Numbered from the stretch's first letter, positions 38,246-47,368 are shown. The stretch is 64,000 nt of DNA from Salinimicrobium tongyeongense (GCF_026109735.1 NZ_CP069620.1:2852001-2916000); one strand, 5' to 3'. The notes: generated by a model from the sequence alone, not told the origin. Translations and numbers: made by a program.

Positions 38246-39294
38246 AATCCGTTCTCGGTCATAAAGGTTTTCAGGCGGGGGAGGATAAGAGCGGGTGTGA
38301 ATTCCCGGTACAACTCTTCACTTTTAGCAGAGATCTCTTTTCGGCTTTGATCTTCAAAAAGATCGGGCCGCACTTCCTTTAAATGTATCGACCGGTTTTG
38401 AGGTTCATTTTCAAAAGTTGCCCAAAAATCTTTGACGATATACGGAGAAAAGATGGTAAAAGTGGCTTTTTTGAGGGCTTTGGCAATGTGAACGCTTCCG
38501 CCTTCATTAGCGATGAGCAAATCGCAGTGCTGCATGATCTGGATGAACTCCCTGATATTTTTTCCCACAATTTCAGGGTAGACCTTATCCGAATCTTTGA
38601 TCCTGCCCAAAATGTCATCTACAATAGGCTGCTGTGAAGGAATGTAATTCAGCAGGATATTGAGGTTGTAGTGAGCCACAAGAAAGTCGATGATCTCTAC
38701 GGTGTATTCAATTGGCAGAGATTTTGACACGTTACTGCCCAACACGCCAATCATCATGGTTTTTCGGGAAGCATCGAGCTTGGACAGCAGTTGTTTTCCA
38801 TGCTCAACTTCCGCAGGTGTTAAAAATAATTTGGGATAAGGATCGGGCTTGATCGAGCTGTCTATAGATGTGATGAGGTTCAGCCTGTCATCAATGGCCT
38901 TTCCGTATACTGAAGTATTTTCTTTAAGTATAGGAATTTGTTTGGTGTAGGCAAACGGAAGGGTTAATTTCTTATAGCTCACTCTATTTACTGCCCCGCT
39001 TATAAGGCTTAACACCTGGCTCTGAAACTTTACATAAGGATCTATAATGAGATCGAATTTTTCTTTTCGAATAAAAAGGACGTAACGGGCCAGGGTTTTG
39101 AGTTTTTTCAGTTCCTTTTCCTTAACCGCAATTACGCTGTCTATGTTTGGATTGTTTTCCAAAACAGGAGCTGCATTATCATAGCAAAAGAAAGTAATAT
39201 GAGAATTGGGGTAGCTCTTCTTTATATTATTGGGGATAATAGAAGCTAAAAGCACATCTCCAATTCTTTTGTTCTGGATGATAAGTATTTTCAT
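38242..39294 (-). CDS. glycosyltransferase family 9 (heptosyltransferase-like)
   Basis: A 350-residue GT-B enzyme of the ADP-heptose:LPS heptosyltransferase family. It has the N-terminal ILIIQNKRIGDVLLASIIPNNIK, IGVLGSNVSKSLPIEYTVEII and CDLLIANEGGSVHIAKALKKATFTIF. It probably acts in inner-core assembly. It is 74 bases downstream of nothing on its strand and is therefore independently transcribed, like the other genes of the cluster. Confidence 0.88.
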   Translation of the reverse strand: MKILIIQNKRIGDVLLASIIPNNIKKSYPNSHITFFCYDNAAPVLENNPNIDSVIAVKEKELKKLKTLARYVLFIRKEKFDLIIDPYVKFQSQVLSLISGAVNRVSYKKLTLPFAYTKQIPILKENTSVYGKAIDDRLNLITSIDSSIKPDPYPKLFLTPAEVEHGKQLLSKLDASRKTMMIGVLGSNVSKSLPIEYTVEIIDFLVAHYNLNILLNYIPSQQPIVDDILGRIKDSDKVYPEIVGKNIREFIQIMQHCDLLIANEGGSVHIAKALKKATFTIFSPYIVKDFWATFENEPQNRSIHLKEVRPDLFEDQSRKEISAKSEELYREFTPALILPRLKTFMTENGF

Positions 39295-39367
39295 GAACTC
39301 TGTATGCAGGCTCCTGCGTTAGGATTTTTAATTGCTGTAAACTGCTTTAACCGTTTCCAAAATCAGG

Positions 39368-40183
39368 TTATACCGCCACGTTATGCTCTCTTAGTGCATC
39401 GTTAAGAGAAGTTTTCTTGTTGGTGCTTTCTTTTCTTTTTCCAATGATTAGGGCACATGGCACCTGGTATTCTCCTGCAGGGAATTTTTTGGTGTAGCTT
39501 CCCGGAATTACCACAGAACGTGCAGAAACAACTCCTTTCATTTCCACGGGTTCATCGCCGGTAACGTCAATTATCTTTGTAGAAGCGGTAAGAACCACAT
39601 TGGCGCCCAGAACAGCTTCTTTTTCTACTTTTACGCCTTCAACCACTATGCTCCTGGAACCTAAGAATGCATTGTCTTCAATGATTACCGGGGCGGCCTG
39701 TAATGGTTCCAGAACTCCTCCAATTCCAACTCCGCCACTCAAATGTACATTTTTTCCAATCTGGGCGCAGCTGCCTACCGTAGCCCAGGTGTCTACCATG
39801 GTACCTTCGTCAACATAAGCCCCAATATTTACGTAGCTTGGCATCATGATCACTCCGCTGGAAATGTAAGCACCGTGACGGGCAACGGCATTTGGAACCA
39901 CGCGGATCCCTTTTTCTTTATAACCTGTTTTAAGGGGGATTTTATCGTGATATTCAAAGATCCCGGCTTCAAGGGTCTCCATCTTCTGAATTGGGAAGTA
40001 AAGCACCACGGCTTTTTTCACCCATTCGTTTACCTGCCACCCATCGGTTGCAGGTTCGGCCACGCGCAATTTCCCGCTGTCCAGCAGGTCTATCACCTCT
40101 CTTATGGCATTGGTGGTTTCAGAAGTATTGAGAAGTTCCCTGTCGTTCCAGGCTTTTTCTATGATTTCTTTTAAATGTTCCAT
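39368..40183 (-). CDS. dapD: tetrahydrodipicolinate N-succinyltransferase
   Basis: A 271-residue acyltransferase that succinylates tetrahydrodipicolinate in lysine/DAP synthesis. The start MEHLKEIIEKAWNDREL matches the family; an upstream ATG at 40264 would add residues encoded by two palindromes. The C-terminal left-handed beta-helix has hexapeptide repeats (GAYVDEGTMVDTWATVGSCAQIG, GGVGIGGVLEPLQAAPVIIEDNAFLGS). The leader contains two strong inverted repeats. With lysA it indicates the succinylase branch. Confidence 0.96.
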   Translation of the reverse strand: MEHLKEIIEKAWNDRELLNTSETTNAIREVIDLLDSGKLRVAEPATDGWQVNEWVKKAVVLYFPIQKMETLEAGIFEYHDKIPLKTGYKEKGIRVVPNAVARHGAYISSGVIMMPSYVNIGAYVDEGTMVDTWATVGSCAQIGKNVHLSGGVGIGGVLEPLQAAPVIIEDNAFLGSRSIVVEGVKVEKEAVLGANVVLTASTKIIDVTGDEPVEMKGVVSARSVVIPGSYTKKFPAGEYQVPCALIIGKRKESTNKKTSLNDALREHNVAV

Positions 40184-40217
40184 GGTCAATATTTTTTCCT
40201 GAATTGTTTCATTGGCA

Positions 40218-40242
40218 CTACCCGGAATCAAATTCCGGGTAG
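40218..40242. repeat. perfect inverted repeat in the dapD leader
   Basis: CTACCCGGAAT / ATTCCGGGTAG, 11-bp arms with a 3-base loop, 35 bases upstream of the dapD start. No T-run follows on either strand, so it is not an obvious terminator. Confidence 0.6.
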
Positions 40243-40251
40243 AAATATCTT

Positions 40252-40270
40252 TCAAAAATGGCATTTTTGA
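40252..40270. repeat. exact copy of the 19-bp palindrome upstream of dapD
   Basis: TCAAAAATGGCATTTTTGA, extended by TT/AA on both sides. It lies 10 bases beyond the 40218 inverted repeat, so the two hairpins would be adjacent in the dapD 5' leader if transcription starts near the TACCTTCG element around 40300. Confidence 0.6.
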
Positions 40271-40364
40271 AAAGTCTTTTGTGCCTGTTATTAGCTGCGC
40301 GAAGGTAATACATTTAACTCAAATTAGCTGAAGCCTTTAGCGATGGGGAAGGAGTTGATGGTTT

Positions 40365-40393
40365 TTGGGTTCTCGAATTAAGGCGTATCTTTG
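40365..40393 (+). promoter_or_regulatory. Bacteroidota-type promoter of ruvX
   Basis: TTG (40365-40367), 18 bases, TATCTTTG (40386-40393), ending 10 bases before the ruvX ATG. Confidence 0.55.
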
Positions 40394-40403
40394 CCCGCAA
40401 ATT

Positions 40404-40811
40404 ATGGGAAGGATACTCGCACTTGATTATGGTACCAAACGCACGGGGGTTGCGGTTTCCGATGAGCTTAAAATAATAGCTTCGGGGCTTACCACAGTTC
40501 CCACGGCCGATCTTCTGTCTTTTCTGAAAAAATATTTTTCTGAAGAAGATGTAGAGCTGGTACTGCTGGGCGAACCAAAACAAATGGACAGCAGCGCCTC
40601 GCAGAGCGAAGTAAATATCCAGGAATTCCTGAAGAAGTTCAGAGAGAATTTCCCCGAGATGAAGCTTGAAAGGGTAGACGAACGTTTCACCTCTAAAATG
40701 GCTTTCCAGTCAATGATTGACAGCGGACTCAAAAAAAAACAAAGGCAAAACAAAGCCCTTGTAGACGAGATAAGCGCCACAATTATCCTGCAAAGTTACC
40801 TTTATAGATGA
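40404..40811 (+). CDS. ruvX: RuvX/YqgF Holliday-junction resolvase-like nuclease
   Basis: A 135-residue RNase-H-fold protein, MGRILALDYGTKRTGVAVSDE at the start, ERVDERFTSKMAFQSM in the middle and VDEISATIILQSYL at the end. These carry the acidic catalytic residues. The family is linked to 16S/pre-rRNA 5' processing and Holliday-junction cleavage. The start is fixed by the promoter just upstream. In many Bacteroidota ruvX sits directly before def; here a four-helix-bundle gene between two heptamer arrays separates them. Confidence 0.92.
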   Translation: MGRILALDYGTKRTGVAVSDELKIIASGLTTVPTADLLSFLKKYFSEEDVELVLLGEPKQMDSSASQSEVNIQEFLKKFRENFPEMKLERVDERFTSKMAFQSMIDSGLKKKQRQNKALVDEISATIILQSYLYR

Positions 40812-40846
40812 TTAAGGTCTAAGGAATAAAGATTAATTTAGTGTTG
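40812..40846. repeat. heptamer-period array (5 units) before a four-helix-bundle gene
   Basis: Starts at the base after the ruvX stop: TTAAGGT CTAAGGA, then ATAAAGA and two weaker units, ending 2 bases before the next ATG. CTAAGGA is also a unit in the 27302 array (allowing a phase shift). Confidence 0.45.
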
Positions 40847-40848
40847 AT

Positions 40849-41232
40849 ATGGAAAGAGATCTTAAGAAGCGTTCAAATAAATTTGCACATCAGTGTGTGA
40901 AACTGGTCCTGTCTTTGCCAAAAGGACCTCTTGAATGGCATGTTCAAAAGCAGTTAATACGAGCTTCAACCTCAATTGCTACAAATTACCGGGCGGCAAA
41001 TTTGGGACAGACGAAAAAGGGGTTTATCTCTAAATTGAGCATAGTAATTGAAGAAGCAGATGAATGCATTTTTTGGATTGAGTTTCTTGAGCAAGAAGAG
41101 GTTCTAAAAATTGGAACTTATGAAGAGGTTCTTGCTGAAGCCAGAGAATTAACTGCCATTTTTGTAGCCTCAAGGAGAACAGCTCAGAGATCATTGAGTA
41201 AAAATCCAGAAGGAGATAACGATGAGTCGTGA
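40849..41232 (+). CDS. four-helix-bundle (23S rRNA intervening-sequence-type) protein, copy 1
   Basis: A 127-residue all-helical protein of the S23/IVP four-helix-bundle family. The core is LIRASTSIATNYRAANLGQTKKGFISKLSIVIEEADECIFWIEFL. The family was named from proteins encoded in 23S rRNA intervening sequences and includes relatives of Avd, the accessory protein of diversity-generating retroelements. Neither an rRNA nor a reverse transcriptase is nearby. It interrupts the ruvX-def pair and has heptamer arrays on both sides. Role unknown. Confidence 0.88.
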   Translation: MERDLKKRSNKFAHQCVKLVLSLPKGPLEWHVQKQLIRASTSIATNYRAANLGQTKKGFISKLSIVIEEADECIFWIEFLEQEEVLKIGTYEEVLAEARELTAIFVASRRTAQRSLSKNPEGDNDES

Positions 41233-41246
41233 AACAGGCTCAAATA

Positions 41247-41281
41247 TTAAACATTAGACCTTAAACCTTAGACAGTAAAAT
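41247..41281. repeat. heptamer-period array (5 units) after the four-helix-bundle gene
   Basis: TTAAACA TTAGACC, then TTAAACC, TTAGACA and GTAAAAT; the last unit overlaps the def start codon. Confidence 0.5.
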
Positions 41282-41870
41282 GATACTTCCAATAACCGCT
41301 TACGGAGATCCGGTGTTAAGAAAGAAAGCTAAAGATATTTCGGCCGATTATCCTAAATTAAAAGAATTGATCGAAAATATGTGGGAGACCATGTACGGCG
41401 CCTATGGTGTTGGGCTGGCTGCGCCACAGGTGGGGCTTCCCATACGTATTTTTATGGTAGATACCTCTCCTTTTGCCGAAGACGAAGATCTTACTGAAGA
41501 AGAGCGGGAAGAACTGGCTTCTCTGAAAAAGGTCTTTATCAATGCCAGAATTCTTGAAGAAAACGGCGACGAATGGGCTTTTAATGAGGGTTGCCTAAGC
41601 ATTCCTGATATCAGGGAAGATGTCTTCAGGAAACCTGAAATCAGCATTGAATACTATGATGAAGATTTCAATAAGCACACCGAAAATTACAAAGGCCTTG
41701 CTGCTCGTGTAATTCAGCATGAGTTCGACCATATAGAAGGAATTTTGTTTACCGATAAGCTAAGTAGCCTTAAAAAGAGGCTCATAAAAGGAAAACTCAC
41801 CAGTATCTCCAAAGGCAAGATACAGGTAGATTACCGCATGAAGTTTCCGGAGTTAAAAAAAGGCCGTTAA
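41280..41870 (+). CDS. def: peptide deformylase
   Basis: A 196-residue metalloenzyme that removes the N-formyl group from nascent proteins. All three motifs are present: GVGLAAPQVG (I), EGCLSIP (II, metal-binding Cys) and QHEFDHIEG (III, HExxH-type). An acidic insert (EDEDLTEEEREEL) between I and II is typical of Bacteroidota forms. It is followed after 58 bases by the DUF5606 gene. Confidence 0.96.
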   Translation: MILPITAYGDPVLRKKAKDISADYPKLKELIENMWETMYGAYGVGLAAPQVGLPIRIFMVDTSPFAEDEDLTEEEREELASLKKVFINARILEENGDEWAFNEGCLSIPDIREDVFRKPEISIEYYDEDFNKHTENYKGLAARVIQHEFDHIEGILFTDKLSSLKKRLIKGKLTSISKGKIQVDYRMKFPELKKGR

Positions 41871-41928
41871 TTATTTTTGTTTTCTAGGCAAGGAGGTAAG
41901 ATATTTGCCATCCAAAAATTAAAAAAAT

Positions 41929-42390
41929 ATGAAGTTAGATAAAGTGTTGTCAATTTCAGGAAAACCTGGATTGTATGAACTTAAGGCCCAAACCCGAGGC
42001 GGATTTGTAGCCGAATCTATGTTAGACGGAAAAAAGATATCTGTAAGCATGCGCCATAATGTGAGCCTGCTCAGCGAGATTGCCATATATACTTACAGCG
42101 AAGAGATCCCCCTGCGTGAGGTCTTTCAAAAGATCTACGATAAAGAGAACGGGACGGAAGCTATAAGCCACAAAGAATCTAAGGCCAAACTGGAAGAATA
42201 CTTCAGCGAGGTTTTGCCCGAATATGATGAAGACCGTGTGTATATCAGCGATATCAAAAAGATCATTCAGTGGTACAATTTACTGGTGAGCAAAGGGGTT
42301 ACCGATTTTTCTAAAGGAGACGAAAATGCTTCCGAAGAAAACCCTGAAACTGAAAAGACCCCAAAAGATACAGGCGGCGAAGAGGAATAG
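41929..42390 (+). CDS. DUF5606 family protein
   Basis: A 153-residue Bacteroidota-specific protein. It starts MKLDKVLSISGKPGLYELKAQTRGGFVAESM, has YTYSEEIPLREVFQKIY and VYISDIKKIIQWYNLL, and ends in an acidic low-complexity tail. The N-terminal part looks like a small beta-barrel. Function unknown; it is consistently next to def and mazG in this group (my recollection). A terminator follows. Confidence 0.85.
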   Translation: MKLDKVLSISGKPGLYELKAQTRGGFVAESMLDGKKISVSMRHNVSLLSEIAIYTYSEEIPLREVFQKIYDKENGTEAISHKESKAKLEEYFSEVLPEYDEDRVYISDIKKIIQWYNLLVSKGVTDFSKGDENASEENPETEKTPKDTGGEEE

Positions 42391-42406
42391 ACCTTCAATA
42401 ATTTAC

Positions 42407-42436
42407 AAAAAACCAACTGAAAGCAGTTGGTTTTTT
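42407..42436 (+). terminator. terminator between DUF5606 and mazG
   Basis: AAAAAACCAACTG / CAGTTGGTTTTTT, 13-bp perfect arms with an AAAG loop. It implies that mazG has its own promoter in 42437-42477 or depends on readthrough. Confidence 0.85.
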
Positions 42437-42477
42437 ATTTGTGTAAAACTTACCTTTCCTTTTTTAAAGATCGCATT

Positions 42478-43251
42478 ATGAATTCACGACAGGAACAGCT
42501 TAAAGCTTTTGACCGCCTACTTACTATTATGGATGAACTTAGGGAGCAATGCCCCTGGGATCGCAAACAAACCATGCAGAGCCTGCGGCACCTCACTATT
42601 GAAGAAACTTACGAGTTAGGGGATGCGATTCTCGACAACGATTTGCAGGAGGTGAAAAAGGAATTGGGCGATCTTTTGCTGCACATTGTTTTTTACTCAA
42701 AAATAGGCAGCGAGACCAAAGATTTTGATATTGCCGATGTGGCCAACAGCATCTGCGAAAAACTGATAAGTAGACACCCTCATATTTACAGCGATACCAA
42801 GGTAGATGATGAGGAAGACGTAAAGCGCAATTGGGAACAGCTCAAGTTAAAGGAGGGCAAAAAGAGCGTTTTAGAAGGTGTGCCTGCATCTTTACCTGCA
42901 CTGGTGAAGGCCAGTCGCGTTCAGGATAAAGTTGCGGGCGTGGGCTTCGATTGGGAAGAGCCACGGCAGGTATTCGAAAAGTTACAGGAAGAGCTGGAAG
43001 AACTGCAGCACGAGATTCATTCTGAAAATCAGCTGAAAATAGAAGAGGAATTTGGCGATGTGCTGTTCAGTATGATCAATTACGCCCGGTTCTTAAAAGT
43101 AAATCCTGAAGATGCCCTGGAGCGAACCAACAAAAAATTTATCAGGAGGTTTCAGTATCTCGAAGCTAAAGCCAAAGAACAGAACAAAAGCCTGAAGGAT
43201 ATGAGCCTGGCCGAGATGGATGTCTACTGGGAAGAGGCGAAGAGGATCTAG
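42478..43251 (+). CDS. mazG: nucleoside triphosphate pyrophosphohydrolase MazG
   Basis: A 257-residue tandem-domain MazG. The start MNSRQEQLKAFDRLL is chosen because an upstream GTG start (42427) falls inside the terminator. Domain 1 has CPWDRKQTMQSLRHLTIEETYEL and domain 2 has VGFDWEEPRQVFEKLQEELEEL with EEEFGDVLFSMINYARF, the metal-binding E-x3-E patterns. It hydrolyses (d)NTPs and can lower ppGpp in E. coli. No MazEF genes are present. Confidence 0.93.
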   Translation: MNSRQEQLKAFDRLLTIMDELREQCPWDRKQTMQSLRHLTIEETYELGDAILDNDLQEVKKELGDLLLHIVFYSKIGSETKDFDIADVANSICEKLISRHPHIYSDTKVDDEEDVKRNWEQLKLKEGKKSVLEGVPASLPALVKASRVQDKVAGVGFDWEEPRQVFEKLQEELEELQHEIHSENQLKIEEEFGDVLFSMINYARFLKVNPEDALERTNKKFIRRFQYLEAKAKEQNKSLKDMSLAEMDVYWEEAKRI

Positions 43252-43430
43252 GGTTTAGGCTGAGTATTTGAGATCACTGGGGCTGTTATTGATGACTCCC
43301 ATAATCACAAATTAGATTTTTTTCTGCCTCGAAAAGCTAGAGTAGTGGATACATAAATCCTTTTGATGTTGGCCCCACGTAGATCTTTACATGACTTTTG
43401 AAAGGGATCAAGAGAGTGAAAAATAAAAGA

Positions 43431-43470
43431 GAAGCCGCCTCATTTACCATAATGAGGCGGCTTCATTTTT
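43431..43470. terminator. bidirectional terminator between mazG and secA
   Basis: GAAGCCGCCTCATT / AATGAGGCGGCTTC, 14-bp perfect arms with a 6-base loop and ATTTTT after it. The rest of the 295-base gap between the two convergent genes shows no feature. Confidence 0.88.
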
Positions 43471-43546
43471 ATTCCTGGTTTTAATGTTAACCGGTAAAAA
43501 CGGTTTTAACTAAATCTCCCGGGATACAATAATCAATTAGCAAACA

Positions 43547-46500
43547 CTATTCATCAACAAGTACCCAGTCACCTTTATCAAGAAGCGGAATGGCCTGTTT
43601 GAACTTCATGCTCTTGTTCTCGCCGGTCATTACATTCTTAATGGTCACCTTATCATTACGACCGATTTTAGGGCGTTCACGGGTGATGGTTTCGGTTACC
43701 TGTGGGCGTCGCTGCTGTGCCTGGCCTGCAGCCCTGCTTTGTGCAGCCCTTTCGTCCATATTCGGGATCTCTTCTTTTGAGGTCTCTACATTTTCCCTTC
43801 TTCGGGTTTGTCTCGCTTCGCGTATCTGTTCTGGGTTTGGTGCCGGAAGCTCCCCTTTGAAAAGGAAGGAAATCACATCTTTGTTCACCTGGTCGAGCAT
43901 CACCTTAAACAGTTCAAAGGCTTCAAACTTGTAGATCAATAACGGGTCTTTCTGTTCGTGTACCGCCAGCTGAACGCTCTGCTTAAGTTCATCCATTTTG
44001 CGAAGATGGGTTTTCCACGCATCGTCTATAATGGCTAAACTGATGTTCTTTTCAAAATCGGTAATTAACTGTTTTCCTTCGGTTTCATAAGCCTTTTCAA
44101 GATTGGTTACCACCTGCAGGGTCTTCACCCCGTCTGTAAACGGTACCGCAATTCTTTCAAAGTTGTTGCCTTTGTCTTCCCAAACCTGCTTGATCACAGG
44201 GTAGGCAGCATCGGCATTGTTCTTCATCTTGTTGCGATAGTGTTCATAAGCAGCCTTGTAAATCACCTGTGCGATTTTCTGAACGTCCATTTTATCGAAC
44301 TCTTCTTCAGAAATAGGAGAACTCATGGAGAAATAGCGGATCAACTCAAACTCGAAGTTCTTAAAGTCGCTCGCCATTTTATTTGTTTCGGCAATATTTT
44401 CCGAAGTATCATAGATCATATTAGCGATATCCACTCGCAAACGGTCACCAAAAAGGGCATGGTAACGGCGCTTGTAAACCACTTCCCGCTGGGCGTTCAT
44501 CACATCATCGTACTCAAGAAGGCGTTTACGCACCCCAAAGTTGTTCTCTTCCACTTTTTTCTGAGCGCGCTCAATAGATTTTGAAATCATGGAATGCTGG
44601 ATCACTTCTCCTTCTTCCAGCCCCATACGGTCCATCAGCTTCGCAATTTTTTCTGAGCCAAACAGGCGCATCAAATTATCTTCGAGAGAGACGTAGAACT
44701 GCGAACTACCCGGATCTCCCTGTCGACCCGCACGACCTCTCAACTGCCTGTCTACACGACGAGAATCGTGGCGCTCTGTACCTACAATGGCAAGACCGCC
44801 GGCTTCCTTAACTTCGGGCGACAATTTAATATCGGTACCACGACCGGCCATGTTAGTGGCAATGGTCACAACGCCGCTGTTTCCGGCTTCTGCAACAATA
44901 TCGGCCTCTTTTTTGTGAAGTTTCGCGTTAAGAACGTTGTGAGGTACTTTTCGAAGGGTAAGCATCCTGCTGAGCAATTCTGAAATTTCTACGGAAGTCG
45001 TACCAATAAGCACTGGTCTTCCGGCGCGCGAAAGTTCGGTCACGTGATCAATTACGGCATTGTATTTTTCACGTTTTGTCTTGTAAACAAGATCTTCTTT
45101 ATCCTGTCTTGCGATAGGGCGGTTGGTAGGAATTTCTACCACATCAAGTTTGTAGATCTCCCAGAATTCACCGGCTTCGGTCACAGCAGTACCCGTCATT
45201 CCTGAAAGTTTGCTGTACATCCTGAAGTAGTTTTGTAGCGTAACCGTAGCGAAGGTTTGTGTAGCATCTTCGATCTTCACGTTCTCCTTGGCTTCAATCG
45301 CCTGGTGGAGCCCGTCGCTGTAACGGCGGCCTTCCATGATTCGACCGGTTTGCTCGTCTACGATCTTCACCTTATTGTCCATCACCACGTATTCTGTGTC
45401 TTTTTCAAACAGGGTGTAGGCTTTAAGGAGCTGGCGCATCGTGTGAATGCGTTCACTTTTTACGCTGTAATCACGGAAAAGCTCTTCTTTCTTCTCGGCT
45501 TCTTCTTCTTTGGAAAGGCCTTCTTTTTCGATCTTGGCGATCTCCATTCCAATTTCGGGCATTACGAAGAAGTCCGGATCATCTTTACCAGAAAGGAACT
45601 CAATCCCTTTATCGGTAAGGTCGATCTGGTTATTTTTCTCTTCGATCACAAAGTACAGTTCGGCGTCAACCTTCGGCATTTCCCGGTTGTTGTCGGCCAT
45701 GTATTTGTTCTCTGTTTTTTGAAGTAGGGCCTTGACACCTTCTTCACTCAAATATTTAATGAGGGCTTTATTCTTCGGAAGTCCGCGGTACACACGAAGC
45801 AATTTCAACCCGCCTTCTTCGGTATCTCCGGCGGAGATGAGTTTTTTAGCTTCAGCAAGAACCCCGGTCAGGTATTTTCGCTGTACTTCAACAATATTGG
45901 ATACAGCAGGTTTTAACTGATCAAATTCATGAACGTCCCCCTTGGGAATTGGTCCTGAAATGATCAACGGAGTTCGGGCATCATCCACCAATACCGAATC
46001 TACCTCATCTACAATGGCGTAGTTGTGGGGGCGCTGTACAAGATCATCGGGAGAGTGGGACATATTATCCCTTAAATAGTCAAACCCGAACTCGTTATTG
46101 GTTCCGTAGGTGATATCGGCGTTGTAAGCTTTTCTGCGGGAAGCAGAGTTTGGCCGGTGGTAATCTATACAGTCAACACTAAGACCGTGGAACTGGAAGA
46201 GCGGAGCCATCCAGGCGCTATCCCTTTTTGCCAGGTAATCGTTGACGGTTACCAGGTGCACGCCATTGCCGGTTAAAGCATTTAAGTACATTGGGAGCGT
46301 GGCAACAAGGGTTTTACCTTCCCCGGTTTGCATCTCGGCAATTTTACCCTGGTGCATGGCCACCCCGCCAATAAGCTGCACATCGTAGTGCACCATATCC
46401 CAGGTCACGGCTTTACCCGCCGCATCCCAGGAGTTCTTCCAAATGGCGTGGTCGCCATCGAGGCTCACGTAATCTTTTTCAGCCGAAAGTTCACGGTCAT

Positions 46501-46906
46501 ACGCAAGGGCGGTGACCTTAAGTTCGGGGTTATCTTTAAAACGTTTGGCAGTTTCCTTTACAGTGGCAAAGGCTTCGGGAAGGATCTCGTTGAGAACGCC
46601 TTCAGAAATTTCGTAAGATTTTTCTTTTAAAGCGTCTATTTCGGCGTAGATATCTTCTTTTCGGGTAATGTCTTCAGATGCATCGGCTTCAGCATTAAGA
46701 TTTGTGATCTGTTCATTCACCTCCTGGAGTGCATCTTTGATCTTGGTCTTGAAAGTTGCTGTCTTTGCGCGTAGCTCATCCAGGCTTAGCGCTTCAAATT
46801 CTTTTTCGAGAGCGAGGATCTTGTTGACTATAGGCTGAATTTCCTTTATGTCTTTTTTAGACTTGTCGCCGACAAAAACTTTCAATACGGTATCTAAAAA
46901 ACTCAT
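43547..46906 (-). CDS. secA: preprotein translocase ATPase SecA
   Basis: A 1119-residue motor of the Sec pathway, longer than E. coli SecA because of the insertions usual in Bacteroidota. Walker A is [14 protein letters not shown], the DEAD-type box is [15 protein letters not shown], and [12 protein letters not shown] and [22 protein letters not shown] belong to the second motor domain. A coiled helical scaffold follows and the C terminus ([31 protein letters not shown]) lacks the zinc-binding SecB tail. It is monocistronic between two terminators. Confidence 0.98.
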   Translation of the reverse strand: MSFLDTVLKVFVGDKSKKDIKEIQPIVNKILALEKEFEALSLDELRAKTATFKTKIKDALQEVNEQITNLNAEADASEDITRKEDIYAEIDALKEKSYEISEGVLNEILPEAFATVKETAKRFKDNPELKVTALAYDRELSAEKDYVSLDGDHAIWKNSWDAAGKAVTWDMVHYDVQLIGGVAMHQGKIAEMQTGEGKTLVATLPMYLNALTGNGVHLVTVNDYLAKRDSAWMAPLFQFHGLSVDCIDYHRPNSASRRKAYNADITYGTNNEFGFDYLRDNMSHSPDDLVQRPHNYAIVDEVDSVLVDDARTPLIISGPIPKGDVHEFDQLKPAVSNIVEVQRKYLTGVLAEAKKLISAGDTEEGGLKLLRVYRGLPKNKALIKYLSEEGVKALLQKTENKYMADNNREMPKVDAELYFVIEEKNNQIDLTDKGIEFLSGKDDPDFFVMPEIGMEIAKIEKEGLSKEEEAEKKEELFRDYSVKSERIHTMRQLLKAYTLFEKDTEYVVMDNKVKIVDEQTGRIMEGRRYSDGLHQAIEAKENVKIEDATQTFATVTLQNYFRMYSKLSGMTGTAVTEAGEFWEIYKLDVVEIPTNRPIARQDKEDLVYKTKREKYNAVIDHVTELSRAGRPVLIGTTSVEISELLSRMLTLRKVPHNVLNAKLHKKEADIVAEAGNSGVVTIATNMAGRGTDIKLSPEVKEAGGLAIVGTERHDSRRVDRQLRGRAGRQGDPGSSQFYVSLEDNLMRLFGSEKIAKLMDRMGLEEGEVIQHSMISKSIERAQKKVEENNFGVRKRLLEYDDVMNAQREVVYKRRYHALFGDRLRVDIANMIYDTSENIAETNKMASDFKNFEFELIRYFSMSSPISEEEFDKMDVQKIAQVIYKAAYEHYRNKMKNNADAAYPVIKQVWEDKGNNFERIAVPFTDGVKTLQVVTNLEKAYETEGKQLITDFEKNISLAIIDDAWKTHLRKMDELKQSVQLAVHEQKDPLLIYKFEAFELFKVMLDQVNKDVISFLFKGELPAPNPEQIREARQTRRRENVETSKEEIPNMDERAAQSRAAGQAQQRRPQVTETITRERPKIGRNDKVTIKNVMTGENKSMKFKQAIPLLDKGDWVLVDE

Positions 46907-46930
46907 ATGTTTTTGTGGTTTTTATTATTT

Positions 46931-46957
46931 CAAAGTTAAGCAAAAAAAAAGCCTCAA
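46931..46957 (-). promoter_or_regulatory. Bacteroidota-type promoter of secA
   Basis: On the minus strand TTG (46957-46955), 16 bases, TAACTTTG (46938-46931), 24 bases before the secA ATG. The -33 box is inside the hairpin of the preceding gene's terminator. Confidence 0.45.
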
Positions 46958-46972
46958 ATCTGAGACTTTTTT
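46942..46972 (-). terminator. terminator of the DUF2795 gene
   Basis: On the minus strand an AAAAAAGTCTCA / TGAGGCTTTTTTTTT stem around GATT with one mismatch, followed by a long T-run. Confidence 0.65.
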
Positions 46973-46994
46973 CTGCTTTTATTGTGGTATGCTT

Positions 46995-47216
46995 TTAATA
47001 TTCATCTTCATTCCAGAGGTAGTCCTCATCTGTAGGGTAATCTGGCCAGATTTCCTCTATTGAATCATAGGAATCCCCTTCATCTTCAATCGCCTGCAGG
47101 TTTTCGACCACCTCCAGGGGAGCACCCGTCCTGATGGCGTAATCAATTAACTCATCTTTTGTGGCGGGCCATGGTGCATCGCTAAGATAGGATGCTAATT
47201 CTAATGTCCAATACAT
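46995..47216 (-). CDS. DUF2795 family protein
   Basis: A 73-residue acidic protein. MYWTLELASYLSDAPWPATKDELIDYAIRTGAPLEVVENLQ is the DUF2795 helical core, and the rest is a Tyr/Asp/Glu-rich tail (EIWPDYPTDEDYLWNEDEY). It is soluble and of unknown function. It lies just upstream of secA but is separated from it by a terminator. Confidence 0.85.
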   Translation of the reverse strand: MYWTLELASYLSDAPWPATKDELIDYAIRTGAPLEVVENLQAIEDEGDSYDSIEEIWPDYPTDEDYLWNEDEY

Positions 47217-47368
47217 CGGTTAATCGGTTTAAATTTTTGCAAAAATAATTTTTTTGACGAGATAGTCAAGAAAAAAATCATCTTTTTATCACTAATTTTA
47301 AGAACGTTTTATCTACTGTAATTCCTTTAAAAATAGAGGATTTGTGCAGAAATTGGATTCAGATCAAT

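Noticed and set aside
40365-40403. Earlier TTG start for ruvX
   Set aside because: It coincides with the -33 element of a good promoter whose -7 box lies before the ATG at 40404.
40849-41232. Diversity-generating retroelement around the four-helix-bundle gene
   Set aside because: No reverse transcriptase, no template/variable repeat pair with adenine-directed changes was seen near either copy.
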